Shown here: positions 53,412 to 62,509 of the stretch, one piece after another
Numbering within the stretch: the first letter of the stretch is position 1
Layout: every line of letters begins with the position of its first letter
Assembly: GCF_000420265.1 (NCBI RefSeq)
Contig: NZ_ATUP01000001.1
Coordinates: 1,426,001 to 1,490,000, forward strand
Origin: Oceanicaulis alexandrii DSM 11625
GTDB taxonomy: Bacteria; Pseudomonadota; Alphaproteobacteria; Caulobacterales; Maricaulaceae
Direction of reading: 5' to 3'
DNA length: 64,000 nucleotides
Program-made: the position numbers and the translations under genes
Notes under the pieces: generated by a model
Databases searched by the model: none
What the model saw: only the letters and a program-made list of their open reading frames with translations
Told to the model about the DNA's origin: nothing

Positions 53412-55009
53412 TACTCGCCCTTTTCCAGTCGGCCCTGTTCGTTCTGATCGCGTCGACGGCGTTCAGTCTCAGCGTGTTCGGCTTTGACCGCCTCGCGCCG
53501 CAATTCCGTATCCGGGAACGTCATGACCTGGCGCTGGCGGCGGTCTTCACCGTGCCGATCATTTTTCTCATCGCGATGACGCCAGCCCGACAAGGCGCCG
53601 TTGAAGCTTTCAACGTCAGCTCGGCGGTGGTTGAGCCTGTAGCCGTGATCCCGCCTGAGACACTGGCGTCGCTCCCCGCGTCTGAATGGGTGTCACACGA
53701 TCAGGGTCTGAGCGTGTCTTTCATCCTGACAGGTCTCGGATTCGTGTTGGTGTTTGTTTGGATGATCGGGCTTGTCTGGGCAGGTCTTGGTTTGATGCGG
53801 GATTTGTGGAACCTGAACCGGTTGACCGGTCGGGCGGTTCCAGTGTCGTCAGAGCTGCCCCTGTCTCACCGCGTAGTGCTGAAGACCAGCGCGGACGTGC
53901 TTTCTCCCATGGTGGCGGGATTTGTACGTCCGGTGATCTTGATTCCTGAAGGCTTTCGCTTCGATGAAGCGGGTGAAGCCGTACTCGAGCACGAGATCGC
54001 CCATATCCGCCGCCATGACGCCATGACGGGGCTTGCCCAGCGGATTATCGCCAGCGTGTTCTGGTGGGCGCCAGGCGTGCACCATTTGAACCGCCATGTG
54101 CGAAGCATGCGTGAAGCCCTCTGCGATCAGGCTGCCGTGCGCACCCAGGGCAAGCCTTTGGTGCTGGCTCACGCTCTTTTGGATGCGGCGCAAAAAGCTG
54201 TGCTGGCGCGTCCTCTGACGCTGGCCGCCCAGCCGCCGCGCAAGTCTGAATTGAGGTTTCGTGTGAATGCTTTGACCCAAGTGCGCGCGGAATCCGTGCG
54301 CCGCTCCTTTCTGAACCTGATGATCGCTTTGCCGGTGCTGATCATTCTGGCGACCCTGCTGACGCCACGTGTGGGTGCGCTCGATTTGCTGGAATCGCCA
54401 CTGATACAGGCCGTGCGCCAGGGCGATGTCGCTACGCTTGAGGCTCGGCTTGAGCGCGGCGCGGATGTGAACCGCATCTGGCCTACCGATGGCACGGCGC
54501 TGATCGAGGCGAGCCGCCGGTCTGACGCTGTCATGGTCGCCCTGTTGCTGGACGCGGGCGCCGAGCCTGATCTCGTCACCCGTCAGTCCGGCACAGCCCT
54601 GATCGCCGCCGCCCGGGCCGGCAGTCTTGATGTGGTGGACCTGTTGCTGGAGGCGGGCGCGCACATCGATCTCGCTGCGCCGCAGAACGGGTCCCCGCTC
54701 ATCAATGCAGCGCGGGGCGGCCATGTCGATATCATGACCCGGTTGCTGATGTCCGGCGCTGATCCGAATGGATATGTGCCGAGCGACGAGACGCCGCTGA
54801 TCAATGCGGCGGCGGCCGGACAGATCGGCGCGGCCGAGCTTTTGGTGAACGCCGGAGCGGATGTGTCCCTGACGGTTCCGGCGGCGCCCGGAGATTTCGG
54901 CGGACCCTATCGCTCCCCGCTCAGCGAGGCCAAACGTTATGAGCAGACGGCGATGGAAGACTGGCTTGTGGCCAATGGCGCCCGACACCAACCGCCTCAG
55001 ATGAACTAA
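53408..55009 (+). CDS. M56 (BlaR1-like) membrane metallopeptidase with C-terminal ankyrin repeats
   Basis: 533 residues. Transmembrane segments at about 5-25, 41-58, 103-129 and 302-319. The peptidase domain between segments 3 and 4 has the zinc motif HEIAH (195-199) and a third-ligand Glu in REALCDQ (E236), so it looks active. After the fourth segment there is no penicillin-binding sensor; instead residues about 330-527 form five to six ankyrin repeats of 33 residues (for example GADVNRIWPTDGTALIEASR). By BlaR1 topology this part would face the periplasm. The partner is the blaI-type gene directly upstream, and a serine beta-lactamase-like gene follows. Confidence 0.9.
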   Translation: MILALFQSALFVLIASTAFSLSVFGFDRLAPQFRIRERHDLALAAVFTVPIIFLIAMTPARQGAVEAFNVSSAVVEPVAVIPPETLASLPASEWVSHDQGLSVSFILTGLGFVLVFVWMIGLVWAGLGLMRDLWNLNRLTGRAVPVSSELPLSHRVVLKTSADVLSPMVAGFVRPVILIPEGFRFDEAGEAVLEHEIAHIRRHDAMTGLAQRIIASVFWWAPGVHHLNRHVRSMREALCDQAAVRTQGKPLVLAHALLDAAQKAVLARPLTLAAQPPRKSELRFRVNALTQVRAESVRRSFLNLMIALPVLIILATLLTPRVGALDLLESPLIQAVRQGDVATLEARLERGADVNRIWPTDGTALIEASRRSDAVMVALLLDAGAEPDLVTRQSGTALIAAARAGSLDVVDLLLEAGAHIDLAAPQNGSPLINAARGGHVDIMTRLLMSGADPNGYVPSDETPLINAAAAGQIGAAELLVNAGADVSLTVPAAPGDFGGPYRSPLSEAKRYEQTAMEDWLVANGARHQPPQMN

Positions 55010-55075
55010 ACCTCTCTCATAACAACAAAAAACACAGATTCTGGTGATCCGTCGATTGATGGAAAGGAGACCTCT

Positions 55076-56623
55076 ATGCCTGGATTCCGCTTCAACCCTG
55101 CCCTGTCAGCCCTGATGCTGGGCGCGGCCGCTCTGGTCAGCACGCCGATCCTTTCGGCCTGCCAGCCGGCCTCGGCGCTCAGCACGGCAGACCCTGAACG
55201 CTTTACCGAAAACCTGCGCGGGCGCTTCTCCTATGACGGCGTCGTCGAGCGCTTCACGCTTGAAGAGCGCATGGCGCATTTCGGCGTGCCGGGCGTGGCC
55301 GTGGCGGTCATCGAGGACGGCGAACTGCTCTACGCGCAAGGGTTCGGGGTGTTGCAGGCCGGGTCTGACGGGCCGGTGACGGCGGACACGGTGTTCTCGG
55401 TGGGCTCGGTCAGCAAGATGGCGACCGCCTTTTTGACCTTGAATCTGATTCAGTCCGGCGCGCTCGATCTTGATTCCGATATCAGCCATGCCCTGCCGTA
55501 CTGGTCGCCCGAGACAGGCCCCTATGACGGTGCGCCGCTGACCGTTCGCATGCTGCTGTCGCATACAGGCGGGCTCAATCTGCACGGCTTTGCCGACTTC
55601 ATGCCCGGCGAGGCCTTGCCGACACGTGCGCAGACCCTGAACGGGCAAGCGCCGGCCGATCATGACCCCTTGCGCGTGGAAGCGCTGCCAGGATCGAGCT
55701 ATCGCTATTCCGGCGGCGGTTATACGCTTCTGGAAGGGTTGATCGCGCAGGCGACCGGTTTGTCGTTTGAAGAGACTGCAGAGGCGGCCCTGTTCGAGCA
55801 TCTGGGCATGACCCGGTCCAGCTTCGCCAATCCATTGCCAGAGGACCATGGAAACATCGCCAGTGCCCATGGCCGGGCGGGGGCGCCGACGGCCTTGCCG
55901 CGCGGCTATGAAGCCTTTCCGGAGATGGCGGCGTCGGGGCTTTGGACCAGCGCTCACGATCTCGGGCGTATGACGGCGGAGATGATCCAGGCGTATCATG
56001 GCGACAGCGCTTATCTGCACCCGGTCCTGGGTCAGGAGATGATGACGGGGGTTTCGCCCTCAGACCATGGCCTGGGTCCGCGTCTGGAGGGTCGGGGCGA
56101 AAGCTTCATCTTCCATCATGGTGGGAGCAATAATTCCTATCGCGCCTGGATGGAGGGCCATCTGGCGACCGGGAATGGTCTGGTGATTCTGACCAATGGC
56201 GCCAACGGCGCGGATTTGGCGGTGGAGATCCGAAACGCCATGAATGATGTGATGGGCTGGACGGTCAATCCGGTGCTTGATGTGCCCACGTTGGCGTTAA
56301 GCGAAGATCAGCTGGCCCGTTATGAGGGCGTCTACGCGCTGGATTCGAACTTCCCGCTCGATCTGCAAGCCCATATGGCTGCGCCGCCCTTCACTTCTGA
56401 CCTCACCATCTACCGCGAGAACGGGGCATTGATGGCGAGCTATAATGGCGGACAATCAGGCGCGCGATTGGTCCCGATCGCACCCGACCGTTTCTACATT
56501 ACTGATTTTTCACTAAGATCAGGCGTCTTTGAACTGAAGTTCAACAGAAATTCACTTGCACAGATCACCTCGGTCAGGGCTTCTATGGCGTCAGCTGAGA
56601 CGGTGTATCTCCCCGCTTCGTAG
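55076..56623 (+). CDS. Serine beta-lactamase/DD-peptidase-like lipoprotein
   Basis: 515 residues. Signal peptide with lipobox LSAC (Cys29). The domain has SVSK at 111-114 (nucleophile Ser and Lys), Y211-S-G (a Tyr-Ser-Gly where many relatives have Tyr-x-Asn) and HHGGSN as the third motif. This is the class C beta-lactamase/EstB/DD-peptidase fold. A C-terminal beta-rich extension (LARYEGVYALDSNFPLDL) resembles DUF3471. Could hydrolyse a beta-lactam, a peptide or an ester; the cassette suggests cell-wall or beta-lactam stress. AAGGAG lies nine bases before the ATG. Confidence 0.88.
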   Translation: MPGFRFNPALSALMLGAAALVSTPILSACQPASALSTADPERFTENLRGRFSYDGVVERFTLEERMAHFGVPGVAVAVIEDGELLYAQGFGVLQAGSDGPVTADTVFSVGSVSKMATAFLTLNLIQSGALDLDSDISHALPYWSPETGPYDGAPLTVRMLLSHTGGLNLHGFADFMPGEALPTRAQTLNGQAPADHDPLRVEALPGSSYRYSGGGYTLLEGLIAQATGLSFEETAEAALFEHLGMTRSSFANPLPEDHGNIASAHGRAGAPTALPRGYEAFPEMAASGLWTSAHDLGRMTAEMIQAYHGDSAYLHPVLGQEMMTGVSPSDHGLGPRLEGRGESFIFHHGGSNNSYRAWMEGHLATGNGLVILTNGANGADLAVEIRNAMNDVMGWTVNPVLDVPTLALSEDQLARYEGVYALDSNFPLDLQAHMAAPPFTSDLTIYRENGALMASYNGGQSGARLVPIAPDRFYITDFSLRSGVFELKFNRNSLAQITSVRASMASAETVYLPAS

Positions 56624-56681
56624 CGTGCGGCTTCGGCCGGCGCCGGTATCAGCTCGCGCCGCGCCGGTCCCCTTTTTCGGC

Positions 56682-56709
56682 GCGGCGCACCCCTTTCAGG
56701 GTGCGCCGC
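56682..56709 (+). terminator. Hairpin after the BlaI cassette
   Basis: Arms GCGGCGCACCC (56682-56692) and GGGTGCGCCGC (56699-56709), an 11-bp stem with six-base loop. It lies between the convergent serine hydrolase and hslU genes. There is only a weak T-run after it on the plus strand (TTCAACCTTT). Confidence 0.6.
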
Positions 56710-56717
56710 TTCAACCT

Positions 56718-58022
56718 TTAGAGGATGAATTTGGACAGGTCTGCATTGCGGGCCAGGCTGCCCACGCGTTCGGTGACGTAGCCTGCGTCAATGGCCAGGC
56801 TGTCGCCTGAGCGATCAGACGCGGTGTAGCTGATTTCCTCGCAGACTTTTTCTAGAATGGTGGACAAGCGTCGCGCGCCGATATTTTCAACGCTGGCGTT
56901 CACTTCAGCGGCGAAATCGGCGATGGAGTCGATGGCGCTGTCATCAAAGCTCAGCTCGAAACCTTCAGTTTTCATCAGCGCCACATACTGGGTGATGAGG
57001 CTGGCTTCAGGCTCGGTCAGGATGGCGCGGAAGTCATCGCGGGTCAGCGCCTGCAGCTCCACCCGGATCGGCAACCGACCTTGCAGCTCCGGCAAAAGGT
57101 CTGAGGGCTTGCTGACATGGAAGGCCCCGGACGCGATGAAGAGCACGTGATCGGTTTTCATCGGGCCGTATTTGGTGGAGACGGTCGCCCCTTCGATCAG
57201 CGGCAGCAGATCACGCTGCACGCCCTCGCGGGAGACGTCAGCGCCGCGCGCATCGGCGCGGGCGCAGACCTTGTCGATCTCATCGAGGAAGACAATGCCT
57301 TCATTTTCGGCCAGACGAATGGCTTCGGACTGGATCTGGGTTTCGTCCAGTAGCTTGTCCGCTTCTTCATTGATCAGCGGCTCGTAGGCTTCTTTCACTG
57401 TGGTGCGCAGGGTTTTGGGCTTGCCGCCAAATCCCTTGCCCAGCATGTCGCCGAGATTGATCACGCCCATCGAGCCCATGCCGGGCAGATCCATGCCCTG
57501 GAAGGGATTGCTGGAGTCGTCGACAATATCGATCTCGATATCCTTGTCGTCGAGTTCGCCGGACAGAAGTTTCTTTCTGAAGGTCTCGCGGGTCGAAGCG
57601 CCCGCATCCTTGCCCACAAGGGCGTCCAGAACGCGGTTTTCTGCGGCGGCGTGGGCCTTGGCCTTCACCTCTTCGCGCTTGTTTTCACGCACCAAGGTGA
57701 TCGCGATTTCAACGAGGTCCCGGGCGATGGAATCCACATCCCGGCCCACATAGCCCACTTCGGTGAACTTCGTGGCTTCGACCTTGATGAAAGGCGCGCC
57801 CGCGAGCTTCGCCAGACGGCGCGAGATTTCGGTCTTGCCGACGCCGGTCGGCCCGATCATCAGAATGTTTTTCGGCGTGACCTCTTCACGCAGTCCTTCA
57901 GGTAGATGCTTGCGACGCCAGCGGTTTCTCAGCGCGATGGCGACGGCTTTCTTGGCGTCGGCCTGGCCGATGATATGGCGATCGAGCTCATGGACGATTT
58001 CGCGCGGAGAAAACTCAGTCAT
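56718..58022 (-). CDS. hslU: ATP-dependent protease ATPase subunit HslU
   Basis: 434 residues. AAA+ unfoldase of the HslUV protease: N-terminal [20 protein letters not shown], Walker [34 protein letters not shown] pore loop, Walker [13 protein letters not shown], and the C-terminal tail ADLSKFIL that docks on HslV. An inserted I-domain is present. Its partner hslV is 2 kb away, with two unrelated plus-strand genes between them. Confidence 0.97.
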   Translation of the reverse strand: MTEFSPREIVHELDRHIIGQADAKKAVAIALRNRWRRKHLPEGLREEVTPKNILMIGPTGVGKTEISRRLAKLAGAPFIKVEATKFTEVGYVGRDVDSIARDLVEIAITLVRENKREEVKAKAHAAAENRVLDALVGKDAGASTRETFRKKLLSGELDDKDIEIDIVDDSSNPFQGMDLPGMGSMGVINLGDMLGKGFGGKPKTLRTTVKEAYEPLINEEADKLLDETQIQSEAIRLAENEGIVFLDEIDKVCARADARGADVSREGVQRDLLPLIEGATVSTKYGPMKTDHVLFIASGAFHVSKPSDLLPELQGRLPIRVELQALTRDDFRAILTEPEASLITQYVALMKTEGFELSFDDSAIDSIADFAAEVNASVENIGARRLSTILEKVCEEISYTASDRSGDSLAIDAGYVTERVGSLARNADLSKFIL

Positions 58023-58131
58023 GACGCCCCATGTCTTTTTCAGGTTCGGGTGGTAAGGATACCGGACATGTAGGGCTTTCCGGTCCGGAACTCAAAGCCC
58101 GGCGCTGTCACCCTTGCTTCAGGAGAGTTCG

Positions 58132-58563
58132 ATGTCCCGTCCCCGCTTTCATCTCGCCTTCCCCGTGGACAATCTTGAAGCGGCGCGGCGCTTTTACGGC
58201 GATGTGCTGGGCTGTCCGATGGGGCGCGAGAGCGAACACTGGATCGATTTTGACTTTCTGGGTCATCAGATCGTCGCGCATCTGGCTCCGGAAGAGTGTC
58301 AGGCGGCCAAGACGGGTGCGGTGGACGGCAAGCAAGTGCCCGTGCGCCATTTCGGCCTGATCCTTGAGTGGGACCAGTTTGATCCTCTGGCCGAGCGCTT
58401 GCGTCGCGCCGGGACGCCGTTCGTCATTGATCCCTATGTGCGCTTTGCGGGAAAAGCGGGCGAGCAAAAGACGATGTTCGTCACCGACCCGGCTGGCAAT
58501 GCGCTGGAATTCAAGGCGTTCAAAGATGACGCCATGGTGTTCGCCACCGAGCTTGATGCCTAG
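58132..58563 (+). CDS. VOC (glyoxalase/dioxygenase-fold) family protein
   Basis: 143 residues, one VOC module pair: FHLAFPVDNLEAARRFYGDV, then MFVTDPAGNALEFKAFKD with the metal-ligand Glu. His residues in HLAF and GHQIVAHL could be metal ligands. Start is the ATG at 58132 with AGGAG in front; a TTG six codons upstream is ignored. Substrate unknown. It is divergent from hslU with a 109-bp gap. Confidence 0.88.
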   Translation: MSRPRFHLAFPVDNLEAARRFYGDVLGCPMGRESEHWIDFDFLGHQIVAHLAPEECQAAKTGAVDGKQVPVRHFGLILEWDQFDPLAERLRRAGTPFVIDPYVRFAGKAGEQKTMFVTDPAGNALEFKAFKDDAMVFATELDA

Positions 58564-58648
58564 CTCGGCCTTCTGAGCTCTTGGCAGGCTGGCGCTTCCT
58601 TCCTAATTCACTTAATGAGCAAACTAATACTTCAGGGAGGAGAGCCAC

Positions 58649-59821
58649 ATGTCGAACCGTGACTTTGACGTCGTGATCTATGGCGCAACCGGCTTCACCG
58701 GCCGTTTGGTCGCAGAATATCTGAGCCGTGAATACGGCAAGACTGTCGCCTGGGCGATGGCGGGCCGATCAGAAGACAAGCTCAAGAGCGTGCGCGACGA
58801 GATCGGCGCGCTGGCCGATACCCCGCTTGTGGTGGCGGATGCTTCTGATCCCGCCTCGCTCAAGGCCATGGCCGAGCGCACCCGCGCCGTGATCACCACG
58901 GTGGGGCCGTATCAGCTGTATGGCGAAGCGCTGGTGAAAGCCTGCGTCGAGGCCGGAACCGATTATGTGGATCTGTCGGGCGAGCCCGCCTGGATGCACG
59001 ACATCATCGCCAATTATTCAGACAAGGCCAAAGCGTCCGGCGCCCGTATCGTGCATTCATGCGGTTTTGACAGCGTGCCTTTCGATCTGGGCGTCTATTA
59101 TCTGCAAGAGCACGCCAAGGCGAAGACCGGAAAGCCGCTCAGCCGCATCAAGGGCCGGGTCCGCGCCATGAAGGGCACCTTCTCGGGCGGCACCGCGGCG
59201 AGCTTCGCAGAGACCATGAAGCGTGCGGCGAAAGAGCCTCAGATCATCGACTGGCTGAAGGACCCGTTCTCGCTGTGCGAGGATTTTGAAGGCCCTAAAC
59301 AGCCCCATGGCGCCAAGGTCATTTTTGAAGAGGATCTGAACGCCTGGTCCGCGCCCTTCGTGATGGCGACGATCAACACCAAGAACGTTCACCGCTCGAA
59401 CGCCTTGATGGGTCATGCCTATGGCGAGGATTTTGTCTACGACGAGATGTTCATGACCGGACCGGGCGAGAAGGGCGAGCAATTCGCTCATGTGATCGCC
59501 AATGACCGGTCCATGCAGGACAACCCGCCCAAGCCGGGCGAAGGTCCCTCGAAAGAAGAGCGTGAGACCGGCTTTTACGACGTCATGTTCACCGGTGAGA
59601 CGGCCGACGGTCAGCGTCTGACAGCGTCCGTGAAGGGCGACAAGGACCCCGGTTACGGGTCGACCTCAAAGATGATCACCGAATGTGCGCTGGCCCTGGT
59701 GAAAGACGTCAGCCGCGACCAGACGCCGGGCGGGGTCTACACAACGGCGCCCGCGCTGGGTGACGCCTTGATCAAGCGCCTGACCGAGCATGCGGGCCTG
59801 ACCTTCGCCATCGAAAGCTAG
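58649..59821 (+). CDS. Saccharopine-dehydrogenase-like NADP-binding oxidoreductase
   Basis: 390 residues. N-terminal Rossmann fold with YGATGFTGRLVAEYLSREYG, ITTVGPYQLYGEALVKACVE and YVDLSGEPAWMHDIIANY, the pattern of the family that includes trans-acting enoyl reductases and saccharopine dehydrogenase-like proteins. The C-terminal part (TSKMITECALALVKDV) is also typical. The substrate is not known; a lysine pathway role is unlikely for this branch. GGGAGGAGA is in front of the ATG, and a clear terminator follows. Confidence 0.88.
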   Translation: MSNRDFDVVIYGATGFTGRLVAEYLSREYGKTVAWAMAGRSEDKLKSVRDEIGALADTPLVVADASDPASLKAMAERTRAVITTVGPYQLYGEALVKACVEAGTDYVDLSGEPAWMHDIIANYSDKAKASGARIVHSCGFDSVPFDLGVYYLQEHAKAKTGKPLSRIKGRVRAMKGTFSGGTAASFAETMKRAAKEPQIIDWLKDPFSLCEDFEGPKQPHGAKVIFEEDLNAWSAPFVMATINTKNVHRSNALMGHAYGEDFVYDEMFMTGPGEKGEQFAHVIANDRSMQDNPPKPGEGPSKEERETGFYDVMFTGETADGQRLTASVKGDKDPGYGSTSKMITECALALVKDVSRDQTPGGVYTTAPALGDALIKRLTEHAGLTFAIES

Positions 59822-59838
59822 AGATGCAACACTCATGC

Positions 59839-59869
59839 AAAACCCCGGCTCTTAAGGCCGGGGTTTTTT
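59839..59869 (+). terminator. Intrinsic terminator after the oxidoreductase gene
   Basis: Arms AAAACCCCGGC (59839-59849) and GCCGGGGTTTT (59857-59867), seven-base loop, then TT. Since the arms also begin with AAAA, it can work for hslV transcripts on the other strand, which end at 59894. Confidence 0.92.
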
Positions 59870-59893
59870 GTCTTCAGGCTTTGACGTCAGGTC

Positions 59894-60448
59894 CTAGCCC
59901 AGTGTCTCGACGGTCAGATTGCCGTTGGAATAGACGCAGATTTCGCTGGCGATCTTCATCGCCTTGCGGGCGATGACTTCCGCGTCGTCTTCATAGTCCA
60001 GCAGCGCGCGCGCGGCTGACAGGGCGTAATTTCCGCCCGATCCGATCGCGGCCACCCCGTCTTCAGGCTCCAGCACGTCGCCCGCGCCTGTCAGGGTGAA
60101 GGTTTCCTTGGCGTCGGCCACGATCAGCATGGCTTCAAGCCGCCGCATGTAGCGGTCGGTGCGCCAGTCCTTGGCGAGCTCCACGCAGGCGCGCGCCAGC
60201 TGATCAGGGTATTGCTCAAGCTTGGTTTCCAGCCGTTCAAACAGCGCAAACGCGTCCGCCGTGGCGCCGGCGAAACCGGTGATCACCTTGCCGCTCGACA
60301 GGGGGCGCACCTTGCGGGCGGTGGCCTTGACCACCGTATCGCCGATTGAGACTTGGCCGTCGCCGGCGAGGACGACCTTGCCGTTCTTGCGCACGCTCAG
60401 GATCGTGGTGCCGCGCCAGCCGGGGAACTTACGCTCGGTATCAGGCAT
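59894..60448 (-). CDS. hslV: ATP-dependent protease proteolytic subunit HslV
   Basis: 184 residues starting at the ATG at 60448 ([13 protein letters not shown]). The N-terminal 13 residues would be removed to expose the catalytic threonine in [20 protein letters not shown]. The rest has the proteasome-like fold, with [20 protein letters not shown] and [17 protein letters not shown]. It begins one base after the NDUFA9-like gene stop (TAATATG). The partner hslU is at 56718, not adjacent as is usual. Confidence 0.96.
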   Translation of the reverse strand: MPDTERKFPGWRGTTILSVRKNGKVVLAGDGQVSIGDTVVKATARKVRPLSSGKVITGFAGATADAFALFERLETKLEQYPDQLARACVELAKDWRTDRYMRRLEAMLIVADAKETFTLTGAGDVLEPEDGVAAIGSGGNYALSAARALLDYEDDAEVIARKAMKIASEICVYSNGNLTVETLG

Positions 60449-60449
60449 A

Positions 60450-61439
60450 TTATGCAATCATTTCCGGATCTTCAGAGAACTGGCCGCCCTTGCGGTAGCG
60501 CACCAGATAGGTCGGGGTGATCGCTTCGACAGATTCCAGATCAATGCCGAAATCCTTGACGCTGCCCAGATCGTCATCGGTCAGGCCCGACACATTGTCA
60601 GACTTGAGCAAGGTCACCTGATCACGGGTCAGGAAGGGATCGACAAAAGGCAGCGCCCCCAGGATCTCGCCCACCATGCCCAGCGGATAAGCCGCAAAGA
60701 ACGGCACCGGCGCCAGGAAGCGCTTGCGACGGATCGTGGTCAGGATGAACTCAAGGATTTCCTTGAAGGTGTAAATGCCCGGCCCGCCCAGCTCATAGGT
60801 GCGACCGGCGTATTTGGACGGCGCCTCCACCGCTTTCAGGACGCATTGGGCGACATCCCCGGCGAAGATGGGTTCAAACCGGGTCTTGCCGCCGCCGATC
60901 AGCGGCAGGGCGGGGGCGAACCGCGCCATGGAGCCGAACTTGTTGAAGAAGCCGTCCTCGGTGCCAAACACGATGGAGGGGCGCAGGACGACAGCCGAGG
61001 GGATGGCTTCGCGCACGGCCTTTTCGCCCAACGCCTTGGTGCGGGCGTATTCGGACGCGCTGTCTTCATCGGCGCCAATGGCGGAGATTTGCACGAAATT
61101 TGTGATGCCCGCCTCGGCGGCGCATTTGGCCACAAGGCCCGCGCCGTCGGCTTGCAGGGCCTGGAAGTTCTGCTTGCCGCTCTGCGCCAGGATGCCCACC
61201 AGATTGACCACGGCGTGGGCGCCGTCGACGGCGCGGCGCACCGAGTCTTCATTGCGCAGATTGGCCTGGATCAGCTGGACCTGGCCGACCACGCCCATGG
61301 GTTTGAGCTCATGGGCCAGATGCGGGCGGCGGGTCGCGGCGCGCACCCGATAGCCGGCCTTGGCCAGCTCGCGCACCACATACCGGCCGATGAAGCCCGA
61401 AGCGCCGAAAACGGTGATCATTTCATTGCGAAGTGTCAT
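60450..61439 (-). CDS. NDUFA9-like NAD(P)-binding protein (complex I-associated)
   Basis: 329 residues from the ATG at 61439 ([20 protein letters not shown]). It is an atypical short-chain dehydrogenase of the extended type: Rossmann [36 protein letters not shown], and [20 protein letters not shown] with the YxxxK-type motif changed to YARTK. Homologues are the accessory complex I subunit NDUFA9 and alphaproteobacterial NAD-dependent epimerases next to hslV. It may help complex I or quinone metabolism, which is inference. Confidence 0.85.
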   Translation of the reverse strand: MTLRNEMITVFGASGFIGRYVVRELAKAGYRVRAATRRPHLAHELKPMGVVGQVQLIQANLRNEDSVRRAVDGAHAVVNLVGILAQSGKQNFQALQADGAGLVAKCAAEAGITNFVQISAIGADEDSASEYARTKALGEKAVREAIPSAVVLRPSIVFGTEDGFFNKFGSMARFAPALPLIGGGKTRFEPIFAGDVAQCVLKAVEAPSKYAGRTYELGGPGIYTFKEILEFILTTIRRKRFLAPVPFFAAYPLGMVGEILGALPFVDPFLTRDQVTLLKSDNVSGLTDDDLGSVKDFGIDLESVEAITPTYLVRYRKGGQFSEDPEMIA

Positions 61440-61668
61440 GGTCCGCCCCTGAAAGGCTCGCACGCGCCAGTGCGTGCGACATGTAAGATAGGTTTATAGG
61501 GCGATAGACCAAAACGGGCGCCGCTGTCCATGCGGCGCTGTAATCGCAAGGCCGTATTGCAACGCCCTGAAAGCCAACGGGCGCAGCATGTGCGCAATGT
61601 GCAGATCATCGGCGCCATGCCCGTTGACAGCGCCCTGTCTGCGCCGTATCACCCCCGCTCCTTCACTT

Positions 61669-61755
<87 letters not shown>

Positions 61756-61776
61756 TATCACTGAAAATTTGGATGA

Positions 61777-61864
61777 CCCCTTTGGGGCAGGCTCACACCC
61801 GTCCGGGTGTTCGCTCCTCGCTTCGCTGCGGGCGGCCTTTGGCCTTGCGAACCCTTTGGGTTCG
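61777..61864 (+). other. Series of small hairpins in the tRNA-Leu 3' trailer
   Basis: Four close stem-loops: CCCC-TTT-GGGG (61777-61787), ACACCC-GTCC-GGGTGT (61795-61810), GGCC-TTT-GGCC (61834-61844) and CGAACCC-TTT-GGGTTCG (61848-61864). They lie between the tRNA 3' end and its terminator, in a stretch with no ORF. Three share the TTT loop. Purpose unknown; could be RNA processing signals or a trailer-derived RNA. Confidence 0.55.
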
Positions 61865-61885
61865 GGGGGATCGAGTCTGACGCGC

Positions 61886-61911
61886 GCCGCTGCATCCGCA
61901 GCGGCTTTTTT
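61886..61911 (+). terminator. Intrinsic terminator of the tRNA-Leu transcript
   Basis: Arms GCCGCTGC (61886-61893) and GCAGCGGC (61898-61905) with loop ATCC, then six T. It lies 130 bases past the tRNA 3' end and just before the convergent ohrR-type gene. Confidence 0.92.
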
Positions 61912-61926
61912 GTGTCTGGCTGGGGC

Positions 61927-62397
61927 CTAACCCCTCGCGCACTGCGCCTTTTTCAGCGCTTGTTCGCGCAGATGGTTGAGCGCTTCGATCCAGGGTTTGA
62001 GATCCATATCCGCTTCGCTGGCCATGGCGTGCACACAGGCGAGGGCGTCTGTGGTCTGGGCTTGCAGGGCGCGGCCCTGATCAGTCAGGCGGATGCGCAC
62101 CACGCGCTCATCCTTGGGGTCGCGCGTGCGGGTGAGATGGCCCATGCCCTCAAGGCGTTTCAGAAGCGGGGTCAGGGTGTTGGTGTCCAGATAGAGCCGT
62201 TTGCCCAGCGCGCCCACGGTCACGTCATCCGTCTCCCACAGCGCCAAAAGTGCAATGTATTGCGGATAGGTCAGCCCCAGCTTGCTCAGATATGGGCGAT
62301 ACATGCGGTTGATCGCGGTATTGGCCGAATAGATCGCAAAGCACAGCTGGTCATCCAGCGTGGCGAGGTCGGGCGTTTGCGAGCGAGGATCGGTCAT
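61927..62397 (-). CDS. ohrR: MarR-family regulator, OhrR type
   Basis: 156 residues. Winged-helix MarR pattern (LTYPQYIALLALWETDDVTV, LTPLLKRLEGMGHLTRTRDP) with the OhrR features: N-terminal reactive Cys19 in DQLCFAIYSANTAINR and RPYLSKLGLTYPQY. Oxidation of that Cys by organic hydroperoxide releases DNA. It is divergent from ohr, the usual pairing. Confidence 0.9.
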   Translation of the reverse strand: MTDPRSQTPDLATLDDQLCFAIYSANTAINRMYRPYLSKLGLTYPQYIALLALWETDDVTVGALGKRLYLDTNTLTPLLKRLEGMGHLTRTRDPKDERVVRIRLTDQGRALQAQTTDALACVHAMASEADMDLKPWIEALNHLREQALKKAQCARG

Positions 62398-62423
62398 GCC
62401 AGGTCTTTCTGATTAATCGCGCA

Positions 62424-62495
62424 CGATAATATCGCCGAGGCTTGACGATCGCAAGCGGGTGATTATATCGTGCTCGTAAATATCGTGTGCGATAT
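62424..62495. promoter_or_regulatory. ohr promoter and OhrR operator region
   Basis: 112-bp divergent spacer. The ohr promoter looks like TTGACG (62442-62447) and TATATC (62464-62469), 16-base spacer. CGATAATATCG (62424-62434) and ATATCG-TGTG-CGATAT (62480-62495) are inverted repeats sharing the ATATCG half; more ATATCG copies are nearby. These are candidates for OhrR binding over both promoters. AAAGGA in front of the ohr ATG is the ribosome-binding site. Confidence 0.6.
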
Positions 62496-62509
62496 AAAGG
62501 AAGCACCCC

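Noticed and set aside
60222-61499. 425-residue plus-strand ORF opposite hslV and the NDUFA9-like gene
   Set aside because: Same reason: both minus-strand genes have clear family motifs; the plus-strand frame has none.
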